A stretch of DNA of 64,000 nucleotides from Nocardia miyunensis NBRC 108239. Lineage in GTDB: Bacteria; Actinomycetota; Actinomycetes; Mycobacteriales; Mycobacteriaceae. Made by a program: the position numbers and the translations under genes. Each line of letters begins with the position of its first letter. Within the stretch, counting starts at the first letter, position 1. The notes below the pieces were generated by a model, which saw nothing but the letters and a program-made list of their open reading frames with translations, was not told the origin of the DNA and searched no databases. The stretch is from contig NZ_BDBQ01000014.1 in the NCBI RefSeq assembly GCF_001613065.1, positions 1-64,000 on the forward strand, given 5' to 3'. Of the stretch, positions 9,026 to 18,046 are shown piece by piece.

Positions 9026-9063
9026 CCGGCCGGGGCACACCGCATTCGGTGTGCCCCGGCCGG
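9026..9063 (+). terminator. Perfect 17-bp hairpin, second of a tandem pair
   Basis: The arms 9026-9042 and 9047-9063 pair perfectly around the loop CATT, and the stem can be extended by TTCC/GGAA across a two-base bulge. This is one of the strongest inverted repeats in the window. It should block transcription into, and translation of, the DUF3349 remnant. Confidence 0.65.
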
Positions 9064-9452
9064 AATCGTGACCAGACGAAGGCGTCCCCGGCCCGACAGG
9101 TGACCGACGCGCTCATCGAAGCGGGGGCGCTGCCCGCCGATCGGGTCGACGCCGGAGTCGTGATCACCGAGATCACCGACGAACTGCCCCGCGAATCCGA
9201 TCTCGACCGCGTCCGCACATACCTGGTCGCCAACGGCTGGCCGATCGACGACGACTGGTCCGAGAGGTAACTCTCCCTTCGGGATCAGCTCGATTGCCCC
9301 GCTGGCCAGGGTATCCGGTTTCGCGGCGACGGCCCCTCCCAATCTGAGATAGGCGCCAAGTCGGTGACGTGGTCGAGGGGCGCGCGGTGTCGGTTCCGGG
9401 ACGGTGCACGGGCCGTCTCATCGAACCCGTTGTGCGCCAACGTCTGCGCTGG

Positions 9453-10377
9453 CTAGAGCATCGCGTGGGTCTCGATCGCGGCGGTGCGCAGTGCGGCGGC
9501 GAGGCGGGCGGCGGGCTCGGGCAGGGGGTGGGGAAGGTGGGCGAGCAGGACGCGGCGTTGTTCGGCGGGGCCGCCGCGGACCGGCAGGATGCGCACACCG
9601 TCGGGGGCCGCGGAGGCCAGGGCGGTGGGCACGGTGGTGATGCCGCAACCCGCGGCGACCAGATGCAGTTTCGCCAGCCAGTCGCGGGCGGTGTGCGCGA
9701 TCGTGGGCCGTTCGTCCAGGCCGGGCCAGACGCCGAGTCCGCCGTCCGGCCCCGAGACCGAACCGGCGATCCACTGCTGACCATGTAGGTCGGCCACGTC
9801 GATGAACTCGCCCCGGGCGAGTGGGTGACCGGCTGGCACGGCGATGCAGAGGTCGCGTTCGGCGAGCGTTCGCATGCGCAGCGCCGGGGTTTCGGTGTCC
9901 GGCGGGCGAAATGGCGGGACCGAAGCCAAGAGGGCGAGATCCACTGTGCCCGCGCGCAATGCGCGCGCCAAGGCCGGGGTGCTGCCCTCGCGCGTGATCA
10001 CCGCGATGGACGGATGGGTGCGGCGCAGCGCGGCCAGCGCCCTGGGGATCAGCACGGCCCCGGCGCTGGTGAACCAGCCCAGCCGCACCGTTGCGGGCTC
10101 GTCGGGTAGACCGGCGAGTTCCCTTGCGGTGGTGTCGATCTGGTCGATCACCAGGGCGGCGCGGCGCAGCACGATCCGCCCGGCGGGGGGTCAGGCGTAC
10201 GCCGTCGTGGTGGCGTTCGAGCAGTTGCGTGCCCGCCGCGCGTTCCAGTGCGGCGATCTGGCGGGAGACCGCCGATTGGGTGTAGCCGAGTGCGGCGGCC
10301 GCGGCGGTGAGCGTGCCCCGCTCGGCCACCTGCCGGAACACGCGCAGCGCGACGAGCGAAGCGTCGGAGAATGCCAT
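9453..10377 (-). pseudogene. LysR-family transcriptional regulator, frameshifted in a G6/C6 run
   Basis: From the ATG at 10377 the frame encodes a good LysR helix-turn-helix (TAAAAALGYTQSAVSRQIAA) up to GVRLTP. It then leaves the family frame at a run of six G on the plus strand (10185-10190). Removing one base of the run restores LTPAGRIVLRRAALVIDQID and the whole effector-binding domain, which is intact in the other frame down to 9453. Full length would be about 306 residues, normal for LysR. Explanations are a true frameshift mutation, slippage at a homopolymer acting as an on/off switch, or a sequencing error. The gene is divergent from the SDR gene at 10449, its likely target. Confidence 0.85.
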
Positions 10378-10448
10378 GACATTTACGCATACCATGGTTG
10401 AGTTTTTCTCGCTGGTGACATGTCGGACCGATGCCTAGCGTGAGTGTC

Positions 10449-11297
10449 ATGACATCGAAGATCGCTCTGGTCACCGGCGCTACCCAGGGGCTGGGGCTGG
10501 CCCTCGTCGAGGGCCTGGCCCAGCGCCTGACCCCGGCGGACACCGTCTACCTCACCGGCCGTGACATCGACCGGGTCAACCAGGCCGTCGCCGCCCTGCC
10601 CGGCGGCGGGGCCCGGGTTCGCGGCGAAATTCTCGACGTGGCCCGGCCCGAGGCCGTCGACCGACTCGCCGCGCAGCTGGCGGACCGGCACGGCGGGGTG
10701 GACATCGTGTTCAACAACGCGGTCATGCGGGTCGGCCCCGACGACGACCCGCGTGCGATCGTGCACGCCTACACCGAGGTCAACAATTTCGGCACCACCC
10801 GGGTGCTGCGGGCCTTCGCTCCGCTGCTGCGGGACGACGGCAGGCTGATCGTGGTGGCCAGTGCGCTGGGCACCCTGCACCACCTCGCACCCGTCCTGCA
10901 CGACCGGTTCGCGCGACCGCGGACACTGGCGGAGGTCGACGAGCAGGTCGCAGCGTGGCGCGATGCGGTCGCCGACGGCAGCGCCCGAGCCGGGGCCTGG
11001 CCCGGTTTCGTCAACATCCCGTCCAAGATCGGTCAGGTCGCCGCCGTTCGCGCACTCGCACATCAGCGTCGCGAGCAGGATCTCGGCCGCGGCATCCTGC
11101 TCGCCGCCGTCTGCCCCGGCATGATGAACACCCCGACCTCCGCCCTGTGGTGGGACGTGAGCGATGCCCCCACCCCGGCCCAGGCCGCGGGCGCACTACT
11201 GGACCTCGCATTCGACCCGGCCGACCCGGAGCATTACGGCCAACTCGTGCGCTACGGCGAGGTTCTGCCCTGGACACCCGAACCTACGGCGGTATGA
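10449..11297 (+). CDS. Short-chain dehydrogenase/reductase, carbonyl-reductase-like, with Asn at the catalytic Tyr position
   Basis: The 282-residue protein starts with a Rossmann cofactor loop TGATQGLG (9-16), has a FNNAV motif near 88-92, and a C-terminal CPGMMNTPTS loop like that of carbonyl-reductase-type SDRs. In those enzymes the active site reads Y-x-x-S-K-I-G. Here the aligned segment is NIPSKIGQ, with Lys193 present but Asn189 in place of the tyrosine. It may belong to an SDR subgroup with other chemistry. ATG 10449 is preferred over an in-frame start six codons upstream, since it gives the usual short N-terminus before the first strand. The divergent LysR gene suggests regulated expression. 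Confidence 0.82.
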   Translation: MTSKIALVTGATQGLGLALVEGLAQRLTPADTVYLTGRDIDRVNQAVAALPGGGARVRGEILDVARPEAVDRLAAQLADRHGGVDIVFNNAVMRVGPDDDPRAIVHAYTEVNNFGTTRVLRAFAPLLRDDGRLIVVASALGTLHHLAPVLHDRFARPRTLAEVDEQVAAWRDAVADGSARAGAWPGFVNIPSKIGQVAAVRALAHQRREQDLGRGILLAAVCPGMMNTPTSALWWDVSDAPTPAQAAGALLDLAFDPADPEHYGQLVRYGEVLPWTPEPTAV

Positions 11298-11313
11298 CCC
11301 CGCAAACCAACGA

Positions 11314-11344
11314 TCCCCCGGCCGAACGACGTTCGGCCAGGGGA
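11314..11344. terminator. Shared terminator hairpin between convergent SDR and glcB genes
   Basis: The arms 11314-11327 and 11331-11344 pair with a single mismatch (GGCCGAAC/GTTCGGCC core, 3-base loop). It lies between the stop codons of the two convergent genes and could serve both. Confidence 0.6.
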
Positions 11345-11394
11345 CCGGCGGGGTTGTGCCCCTGTTGGGGCTGGATCGGTGCCCGTTTCGAGAC

Positions 11395-13578
11395 TCAGCC
11401 CTTGGCGGCCAGCGCCTTGGCCTCGCGACGACGACGGTGCAGGATCGGCTCGGTGTAGCCGTTGGGCTGGTCGCAGCCGGACAGGATGAGCTCCTTCGCG
11501 GCCTGGAAGGCGACGCTGGCGGCGAAGTCCGGAGCCATCGGCCGGTAGCTCGCGTCCCCGGCGTTCTGCCGGTCCACCACGGGAGCCATCCGCTCCAGGC
11601 TGGCCACGACCTGATCGGCGGAGACGATGCCGTGCCGCAGCCAGTTCGCCATCAGCTGGCTCGAAATACGCAGGGTCGCACGGTCTTCCATCAGCGCGAC
11701 ATCGTTGATGTCCGGCACCTTCGAGCAGCCGACGCCCTGATCGATCCAGCGGACCACGTAGCCGAGGATGGACTGGGAGTTGTTGTCCAGCTCGTTGGCG
11801 ATCTCCTCGGCGGACCAGTTCGGGTTCGCGGACAGCGGGATCTCCAGGATCTGATCGACGGTGGCGCGCGCGCCGCCGCGGGCGATCTCGGCCTGCCGCT
11901 TGAACACGTCCACCTGGTGGTAGTGGGTGGCGTGCAGGGTGGCCGCGGTCGGGGAGGGCACCCAGGCGGTGGTCGCGCCCGAACGCGGGTGGCCGATCTT
12001 CTGCTCGAGCATGTCGTGCATCAGATCCGGCATCGCCCACATGCCCTTGCCGATCTGGGCCTTGTGCGGCAGCGCGGTGGTCAGGCCGACATCGACGTTC
12101 TGGTCCTCGTAGGAGGCGATCCACTGCTGCTTCTTCATATCGGCCTTGCGGACCATCGGCCCGGCCACCATGGAGGTGTGGATCTCGTCGCCGGTGCGGT
12201 CCAGGAATCCGGTGTTGATGAAGACCACGCGGTCGCGGGCGGCATCGATACACGCCTTGAGGTTCACCGTGGTGCGGCGCTCCTCGTCCATGATGCCGAC
12301 CTTGAGGGTGTTGGCGGGCAGGCCCAGCACACCCTCGACGCGGGCGAACAGCTCGTTGGTGAAGGCCACCTCGTCCGGGCCGTGCATCTTCGGCTTGACG
12401 ATGTAGACCGACCCGGTGCGCGAGTTGGTGAGCTTGACATCGGCGCGCAGGCTGTGAAGCGCGGTCAGGGAGGTGAACAGCGCGTCCAGGATGCCCTCGG
12501 GCACCTCGTCGCCGTTGGCGTCCAGGATCGCGTCGCTGGTCATCAGGTGACCGACGTTGCGCACGAACAGCAGCGAACGCCCGTGCAGCACAACGTCCGT
12601 TCCGTCCAGGCCGGTGTAGACCCGGTCGGGGTTCATGGTGCGGGTGAAGGTCTTGCCGCCCTTGGTGACCTCTTCGGCCAGGTCGCCCTTCATCAGGCCC
12701 AGCCAGTTGGTGTAGCCGAGCACCTTGTCCTCGGCGTCGACCGCGGCGACCGAATCCTCGAAGTCCATGATCGTGGTGACCGCGGACTCGAGCACGACGT
12801 CCTTGACCCCGGCGCTGTCGGTGCTGCCGATCGGGGAGGACGGGTCGATCTGGATATCGATGTGCAAACCGTTGTGGCGCAACAGGATCGAGCTCGGCGC
12901 TGCCGGATCGCCCAGGTAGCCGACGAGGGCCGACGCGTCGGCCAGGCCGATGTCGGTGCCGTCCTCGAGGGTCACCTCGAGTTCACCGTCGACGATCTTG
13001 TACGCCTTGGAGCCGATGTGCGAGCCGGTGATCAGCGGCACCGCGTCGTCGAGGAAGTTGCGGGCCCACTCGATGACCTTGTCGCCGCGAACCCTGTTGT
13101 AGCCGGCGCCCTTCTCCGCGCCGCCGGTCTCGGGGATGGCATCGGTGCCGTACAGCGCGTCGTAGAGCGAACCCCAGCGGGCGTTGGCGGCGTTGATCGC
13201 GAAGCGCGCGTTCATCACCGGCACCACCAGCTGCGGGCCCGCGGTGGTGGCGATCTCGTCGTCCACGTTCTGGGTGCCGATGGCGAAGTCGGCGGGTTCG
13301 GGACGCAGGTAGCCGATCTCGGTCAGGAACTGCTTGTAGGCGGTCTTGTCGTACCCGGCGCCGGGGTTCTCGGCGTGCCAGGCGTCGAGCTTGCCCTGGA
13401 TCTCGTCGCGTTCGGCCAGCAGGGCACGGTTGCGCGGGGCGAGGTCGTTGATGACCTGCTCGGCACCGGTCCAGAACGCGGCGGAATCTACGCCGGTGCC
13501 GGGGAGCGCCTCGTTCTGCACGAAGTCGTGCAGAACACTTGCCACCTGAAGCCCGCCGATCTGAATCCGCTCTGTCAT
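11395..13578 (-). CDS. glcB: Malate synthase G
   Basis: The 727-residue protein matches malate synthase G in length and sequence. It contains [12 protein letters not shown], the metal/glyoxylate-binding [16 protein letters not shown], the MDEERRTT segment, and C-terminal [16 protein letters not shown]. The enzyme condenses glyoxylate with acetyl-CoA to form malate in the glyoxylate shunt, in the cytoplasm. The start ATG gives the usual [20 protein letters not shown]-terminus. The gene is monocistronic, with a hairpin between it and the convergent SDR gene. In M. tuberculosis glcB (Rv1837c) lies upstream of the same CBS-guaB1-ure block, so it marks the start of the conserved backbone here. Confidence 0.97.
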   Translation of the reverse strand: MTERIQIGGLQVASVLHDFVQNEALPGTGVDSAAFWTGAEQVINDLAPRNRALLAERDEIQGKLDAWHAENPGAGYDKTAYKQFLTEIGYLRPEPADFAIGTQNVDDEIATTAGPQLVVPVMNARFAINAANARWGSLYDALYGTDAIPETGGAEKGAGYNRVRGDKVIEWARNFLDDAVPLITGSHIGSKAYKIVDGELEVTLEDGTDIGLADASALVGYLGDPAAPSSILLRHNGLHIDIQIDPSSPIGSTDSAGVKDVVLESAVTTIMDFEDSVAAVDAEDKVLGYTNWLGLMKGDLAEEVTKGGKTFTRTMNPDRVYTGLDGTDVVLHGRSLLFVRNVGHLMTSDAILDANGDEVPEGILDALFTSLTALHSLRADVKLTNSRTGSVYIVKPKMHGPDEVAFTNELFARVEGVLGLPANTLKVGIMDEERRTTVNLKACIDAARDRVVFINTGFLDRTGDEIHTSMVAGPMVRKADMKKQQWIASYEDQNVDVGLTTALPHKAQIGKGMWAMPDLMHDMLEQKIGHPRSGATTAWVPSPTAATLHATHYHQVDVFKRQAEIARGGARATVDQILEIPLSANPNWSAEEIANELDNNSQSILGYVVRWIDQGVGCSKVPDINDVALMEDRATLRISSQLMANWLRHGIVSADQVVASLERMAPVVDRQNAGDASYRPMAPDFAASVAFQAAKELILSGCDQPNGYTEPILHRRRREAKALAAKG

Positions 13579-13770
13579 CTACTGCCTCATTTCGAGAAAG
13601 CCGGATGGAAAAAGTACGACCGTCATGTTACTCGGCGGTAATAGCTCATCGGTACCTGCCCCGGCCGGGTGCGTCCCGCGGCTCGCGTCCTTGCCGCCGC
13701 TGAAGGGGATGGCTGTGACCCTTCCGTTACCATGGGGACCGCAAACCGATAACTCGATGTTAGGAATTTG

Positions 13771-13872
13771 ATGGGCAGCACCGCCATCGATCTGGTCAGT
13801 GTGCTTCTGGCGCATGCCTCCGCGTTCTGGAACTGGTTCTCCACGGGATCTTCCGGCTTTCCGCCGGTGTAA
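13771..13872 (+). CDS. Possible 33-residue hydrophobic small protein
   Basis: An ATG frame of 33 codons reads MGSTAIDLVSVLLAHASAFW and ends SGFPPV, with a TAA stop. It is amphipathic or hydrophobic over most of its length. AGGA lies seven bases before the ATG, and a strong Rho-independent-type hairpin with a T-rich tail begins 11 bp after the stop, so this looks like a small transcription unit. It lies between glcB and the DUF305 gene. Short hydrophobic peptides, including small cell-wall porins, are known from mycolic-acid bacteria, but no specific family is recognised. Confidence 0.45.
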   Translation: MGSTAIDLVSVLLAHASAFWNWFSTGSSGFPPV

Positions 13873-13882
13873 CCCGCCATGA

Positions 13883-13913
13883 CGATGCCCGCCGGGAAAT
13901 CCGGCGGGCATCG
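13883..13913. terminator. Strong intrinsic terminator (13-bp stem, T-rich tail)
   Basis: The arms 13883-13895 and 13901-13913 pair perfectly around GAAAT and are followed by TTGTTTT on the plus strand. It ends the small ORF unit and can also act on the DUF305/LVIVD operon arriving from the other side. Confidence 0.75.
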
Positions 13914-13925
13914 TTGTTTTCGAGG

Positions 13926-14618
13926 TCAGGGCAGTGGCTGCGCGCCCAGTTGCTGAAGCATGAGCGCGATGATTCCGGCCTCCTGGCTCTGCGCGGTGAG
14001 CATCGCGCGGGCCTGCTCCTTGACCGCGCCGGAGTGCAGGGCGTTGTCGGCGGCGCGCGCCATGGTGATGCCGCCCAGATGATGTCGATACATCAACTGC
14101 AGGAACAGGACTGCCGCGTCGTGGCCGCGGGCGGCGGCGAGGGCGTCGAGCTGGGCCTGGGATGCCATGCCGGGCATGGTGATCGCGGCGGGAACGGTCG
14201 CGGTGTTCATCGACATGCCGGAATGTGCCGGCGCGGTAGTGGTTCCGGTATGCGTCCAGGCCATCGGATGGTCGGACATGGGCGAGGCGCCGGCCAGGCG
14301 CAGCCAGCCCAGCATGGTGCCGATCTCCACGCGCTGGGACTGATCGATCTGCTGCGCGAGCCGCAGGACCGTCGGGTCCACGCCGGGATCCAGGCGCTGC
14401 ACCATGAACAGGGCCTGTTCGTGGTGGGCGATCATGTCCTGGGCGAAGCCGATCTCGATATCGCTGAGAATCGGAGTGGGCGTGGGATGTTCGGGCAGGA
14501 TCACCGGGCGCAGCGCCGCGCCGAGCACCAGCAGGATCAGCGCCGTGGCGGCGGAGGCGGCGATACGGTAGGCCCGCCCGCTCAGTCGCGCCCAGGATGC
14601 CCGAAGCCGTGGGTCCAT
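13926..14618 (-). CDS. DUF305 family protein with N-terminal membrane anchor
   Basis: The 230-residue protein has a hydrophobic segment at about 20-38 (ASAATALILLVLGAAL) and then two copies of the DUF305 pattern, FAQDMIAHHEQALFMV near 56-71 and LMYRHHLGGITMA near 180. Its paired histidines and methionines are typical of this ferritin-like, metal-associated family. A Met/His-rich linker (MAWTHTGTT to MSMNTATVPA) separates them. DUF305 proteins are often exported and found near copper or other metal functions; the precise role is not known. The ATG overlaps the stop of the upstream LVIVD gene (TGATG), so the two are translationally coupled. Confidence 0.85.
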   Translation of the reverse strand: MDPRLRASWARLSGRAYRIAASAATALILLVLGAALRPVILPEHPTPTPILSDIEIGFAQDMIAHHEQALFMVQRLDPGVDPTVLRLAQQIDQSQRVEIGTMLGWLRLAGASPMSDHPMAWTHTGTTTAPAHSGMSMNTATVPAAITMPGMASQAQLDALAAARGHDAAVLFLQLMYRHHLGGITMARAADNALHSGAVKEQARAMLTAQSQEAGIIALMLQQLGAQPLP

Positions 14619-16195
14619 CAGGACCCCACGATCGAATGTTGGTTCGCGGGAGGCGAATACACGCGGTTGTCCAGCTGCAGGACCATGAATCCGTTGTCGT
14701 TGCAGGTCGTCCAGAGCTGACTGCCGTGCCACTCCGGCGGTGCGAAACACCAGTCCGTGGACAGGTCGCCCAGGGCCAGCATCCCCGATCGCGGCGAAAG
14801 CGCCTGGGCCGGATCGAATTTCCCGTCCAGCACCGCGCGGGCCATCGAGAAGCCCTCCAGCGCGGGCGGTCCGATCAGTGAGGCGAGCGCATGCGGGGAG
14901 TTCCACAGATTCACGTTCTGGCCGGTCCGTGCGGGCGGGTTGTAGTAGGCGATCTCCCGGGCGTGGAACGGATCTCGCACATCGAATACCCGGATGCCCG
15001 AGGATTCCCAGCCGCAGGCCAGCGCGGTCGGGTTGTCCGGCCGGTCGGCCGCGCAGTAGTGCGGATCATAGGAGAACACCGAACCGCCCATCGAGGAGGC
15101 GAGCTGGCTGTCCAGATGGTCGGGCAGATTGATCTCCAGCTTGATCTTGTTCACCACGTGCGGATTTCGCTCGTCCGATATGTCCACGAGCTTCACCCCG
15201 CCCGCGCCCGCCTCGTCGACGGTGAACAGATACGGTGTGCCGCCGTAGGTGACCGGGATGCTGTGCTGGGTGGCCCAGCCGTCCGTCCAGAACACCCGGC
15301 CGATGTGGTCCACCCGCGGGTTCGGATCGCGTCGCTGGACCGCGCTGATATCGAGCACGGTGAATCCGGCCAGTGCCGACAGATACATCCGGTTGCCGTC
15401 GGGGCTGATGCCGAACCCGTGCGCCTCGATACCGGTCATGCCCTGCCAGATCACATGTGGATTCGAGGGATCGGTGAGATCGACGGCGCTGATGAAACCG
15501 GGCGCGATGCCCGAGGCCCAGTAGGTCCGGCCATCGGGGGAGAAACCGCCCTCGTGCGTCGTGATGGGCAGCGGCATCGCCAGATCGGTGCCCGGACCGG
15601 GATTGAGCAGCCGAGGATGCGCGCAGTCGGAGATGTCGTAGACCGTCAGGAGTCCAGCGCCTTCCAGGAACGGAACGCCGGTGCCCACCAGCAACTTTCG
15701 CGCGACGTTGACCTTCAGGCTCTCCCAGGTCCCCGCCAGCATGGCCGGTTCGGTGAGGGTGGCCGTGAGCGCCGGATGCGCCGGATCGGACACGTCGAGG
15801 ACCTGCACGCCCTGCGCCGGGCCCAGGATGTCGCCGGGGAAGAACGAGCCGGTGTAGGAGCAGTGATCGAAGGTGGTGGAGGTGATGCCCGCGCCGCGCC
15901 CGGTGTAGCCGCCGACCATCGAGACGTTGCAGCGATAGCCCAGTCTGCTGCGGCCGCTGTTGCGGTCCGCGGCCGAAACGTCGCCCTGCATACCGGTTTC
16001 CGGCAGCGAGCCCGGTCCGCAGTTCGCGCGCGGGACCGATGTCGTTCCGACGTCGAGGAATTGCTGAACCTGCGAGGCGATATCGGATTGCAGATCGGCC
16101 GACGCCCCGCCCAGCGGCAGTGTGGCCGCCGCGAGCAGCGCCGCCAGCACCACCAGAACCGGTTTGGACCGCCGAATTCCCGTGAACCGCCGCAT
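14618..16195 (-). CDS. Secreted LVIVD-repeat beta-propeller protein
   Basis: This 525-residue protein has a Sec signal peptide (basic start, then LVVLAALLAAATLPLGGASA). It is followed by repeated blades such as GVQVLDVSDPAHP, LLTVYDISDCAHP, ISAVDLTDPSNP, GVKLVDISDERNP and GIRVFDVRDPFHA, which are the LVIVD repeat. Such proteins fold as beta-propellers outside the membrane. Several His and Cys pairs could bind metal or form disulphides. It is the first gene of a two-gene operon with the DUF305 protein, overlapping by one base. Pairing of an LVIVD propeller with DUF305 suggests an exported, possibly metal-related complex. Its function is unknown. Confidence 0.83.
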   Translation of the reverse strand: MRRFTGIRRSKPVLVVLAALLAAATLPLGGASADLQSDIASQVQQFLDVGTTSVPRANCGPGSLPETGMQGDVSAADRNSGRSRLGYRCNVSMVGGYTGRGAGITSTTFDHCSYTGSFFPGDILGPAQGVQVLDVSDPAHPALTATLTEPAMLAGTWESLKVNVARKLLVGTGVPFLEGAGLLTVYDISDCAHPRLLNPGPGTDLAMPLPITTHEGGFSPDGRTYWASGIAPGFISAVDLTDPSNPHVIWQGMTGIEAHGFGISPDGNRMYLSALAGFTVLDISAVQRRDPNPRVDHIGRVFWTDGWATQHSIPVTYGGTPYLFTVDEAGAGGVKLVDISDERNPHVVNKIKLEINLPDHLDSQLASSMGGSVFSYDPHYCAADRPDNPTALACGWESSGIRVFDVRDPFHAREIAYYNPPARTGQNVNLWNSPHALASLIGPPALEGFSMARAVLDGKFDPAQALSPRSGMLALGDLSTDWCFAPPEWHGSQLWTTCNDNGFMVLQLDNRVYSPPANQHSIVGS

Positions 16196-16551
16196 CGCGG
16201 AACCCCCAACCTCTCAGCCGGTATTACACCTGGTGTGTGCAATGAAGCCCACTCACCTCGACAACCCGGAACGGTAACTCACGTAACTGGCCAGTAGGTT
16301 AGTTTTCGCGGAATCACTTCCGCAGCTCGTGGGCATATTCGTCCCTTTTTCGGGCCGCTGCGGTATGCGGATTCATCGGTCACCTGTGCCGCCGCCGGGC
16401 GATCCGGGCGCCAGGCGCCGCCACCGGCCGAACCGAGTCCGTAGTGCGTCTACGGCGGTAGTCCGAACATGTCGGCCATGGAGTGGAGATTCTCGTCCCG
16501 CAGGTCGAGATCCGTTACGGCGATCCGCTTTACGAAGAAGGGACGGGAATT
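16196..16551. other. Intergenic region between the LVIVD and VOC genes; no gene seen
   Basis: No frame with coding character is visible on either strand. The left end must contain the LVIVD operon promoter. A short AT-richer stretch occurs around 16260-16320. Nothing else could be supported. Confidence 0.5.
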
Positions 16552-16959
16552 CTAGGACAACACAACGGGTTTCGGCACGAGCACTACCCGCCACCCGTCC
16601 GGGTCCTCGAACGTCAGCGCGCCCACGCCTGCCCAGTAGGGGTTTTCCGCGTCCACCGGCTCGTGGCCCGCCGCGGCGAGATGTTCCACGACCTCGAACA
16701 TGCGCGCGTCGCCATGGAAATACAGCACCAGCAGATTGTCCCGCGTAGGGGCGGGACACGGGCTGCCGTGCTCATGCGAGGTGAATTCGAGGTGGCACCC
16801 GTCCTCGGGCAGACCCAACATCAGACCGCTGTAACCGGCATGGTTCTCGAAGCGGTAGAGCACCGGAAGTCCGAGGCCTTTCGCGTAGAACTCCTCGACC
16901 TGGCCGAGCTTGTCCGTGGGACGCGCGATCCGCACCTGCGCGATGCCGAGTCCAGCCAT
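16552..16959 (-). CDS. VOC-fold (glyoxalase/bleomycin resistance) protein
   Basis: The 135-residue protein has the two beta-alpha-beta-beta-beta modules of the vicinal oxygen chelate fold. It begins QVRIARPTDKLGQVEEFYAK and ends FEDPDGWRVVLVPKP, the usual closing strand of small glyoxalase-like proteins. Candidate metal ligands include His56 in GCHLEF and acidic residues near the C-terminus. Members may be dioxygenases, isomerases or antibiotic-binding proteins, so the substrate is open. The gene is divergent from the thioesterase gene, with 125 bp between the starts. Confidence 0.82.
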   Translation of the reverse strand: MAGLGIAQVRIARPTDKLGQVEEFYAKGLGLPVLYRFENHAGYSGLMLGLPEDGCHLEFTSHEHGSPCPAPTRDNLLVLYFHGDARMFEVVEHLAAAGHEPVDAENPYWAGVGALTFEDPDGWRVVLVPKPVVLS

Positions 16960-17084
16960 GACGCGGAGCGTAGAACCTGAACTGCGCTCGAGGTCAAGGG
17001 CCGGCTCGCGGAAGGTGCCGTGCCGGGTGTGTGCTCATCGGGTTCGGTCGGTACGCTCGCCTTCGACCTGCGAAAGGAGCGTTC

Positions 17085-17864
17085 ATGAGTGCGGATGCTG
17101 CTGTAGACCGGTCCGCGGACATCGCATTTCCACTGCCGCCCTGCGCGGACGAGAGCCGGGCGTTTCACGAGGAATGGCCGGTACGGCTGGGAGATACCGA
17201 CGGTGAGGCGCGGCTGCGGCTCGATGCGGTGGCGCGGTACCTGCAGGATGTGGGGTACGACCACCTGCAGGCGGTGGACGAGGGGGATCTGCATCAGGGG
17301 TGGATCGTGCGGCGCACCGTGATCGACGTGCTGGCGCCGATCGAATTCGGCGATCGGGTGCATCTGCGGCGCTGGCCGTCCGCACTGTCGAATCGGTGGT
17401 GCAATATGCGCATCCAGGTCCGCAGCGAGAACGGCGGGCTGATCGAGACGGAGATGTTCCTCGTCCACGTGGACCTCGAGGCCGGGCGTCCGGCCCGGAT
17501 GAGCGACCGCTTCATGGCGCCGATGCTCGCGGCGACCACCGAACATCGGCTGCGCTGGCGAGCCGCGCTCACCGAACGCACCGACGGCGACGGCGAACGC
17601 TGGGAGTTTCCGTTGCGGGTGACCGATGTGGACCGGTACGGGCACGTCAACAACGCGGTGCACTGGGAGGCGATCGAGGAGGCGTTGGCGCGGACCCCGC
17701 GCACCTGGCCCTATCGCGTCATCCTCGAACACGCCGGGCCGGTCATGGCGGGTGACGACGTCCAGATCCGCACCTGGCGGGGTGATACCGCGTTGCAGGT
17801 GCAACTCGAGGTCGACGGCAGCGCGCGGACGCTGGCGCGGATCGAATCGCTCGAATCGTCCTGA
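17085..17864 (+). CDS. Acyl-ACP thioesterase-like double-hotdog protein
   Basis: The 259-residue protein contains two hotdog domains. The first has the HEEWPVRLGDTDGEARLRLD strand-helix pattern; the second has FPLRVTDVDRYGHVNNAVHW, whose D-x-x-x-H-V-N-N segment is the acyl-ACP thioesterase signature. It probably releases fatty acids or other acyl groups from a carrier protein in the cytoplasm. ATG 17085 is chosen because AAAGGAGCG lies at ideal spacing. The frame is open further upstream without similarity. No operon partner is evident. Confidence 0.85.
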   Translation: MSADAAVDRSADIAFPLPPCADESRAFHEEWPVRLGDTDGEARLRLDAVARYLQDVGYDHLQAVDEGDLHQGWIVRRTVIDVLAPIEFGDRVHLRRWPSALSNRWCNMRIQVRSENGGLIETEMFLVHVDLEAGRPARMSDRFMAPMLAATTEHRLRWRAALTERTDGDGERWEFPLRVTDVDRYGHVNNAVHWEAIEEALARTPRTWPYRVILEHAGPVMAGDDVQIRTWRGDTALQVQLEVDGSARTLARIESLESS

Positions 17865-18046
17865 GCGCGGCGGGTGGCGATCCGGCCCGGCTGCCGGGTC
17901 GACAACCTTCGAATGTCCTTCACCCCTGACGGTTTCGGCCGCGTCCCGGACCGCCTCACCTCAACTCGTCCGGGTCCGTGGGCGTGTGGGCATCGGTCGT
18001 GCGATCCCGGGGGACGGACGGCCGTGAGGCGGTCCCAGTCGTTGAA

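Larger units (their letters stand above)
8971..9270 (+). pseudogene. DUF3349 (Rv0543c-like) gene with its 5' half replaced by hairpin sequence
   Basis: The last 55 or so residues (from ARQVTDALIEAG through VDAGVVITEITDELPRES to GWPIDDDW) closely match the C-terminal half of the DUF3349 family as I remember Rv0543c. The usual N-terminal half, which contains a GYP-type motif, is absent. The frame from GTG 8971 (GTGA overlap with the preceding gene) instead runs through two perfect inverted repeats at 8976-9007 and 9026-9063. An internal GTG at 9100 would give only 56 residues and has no ribosome site. The gene is probably a 5'-truncated remnant lying behind a double terminator. The alternative is that a 99-residue protein with a novel N-terminus is really made. 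Confidence 0.6.

Noticed and set aside
11164..13641. Very long frame (825 codons) on the plus strand opposite glcB
   Set aside because: It is a shadow of the third-position GC bias of malate synthase G; it has no family similarity or ribosome site, while glcB is certain.
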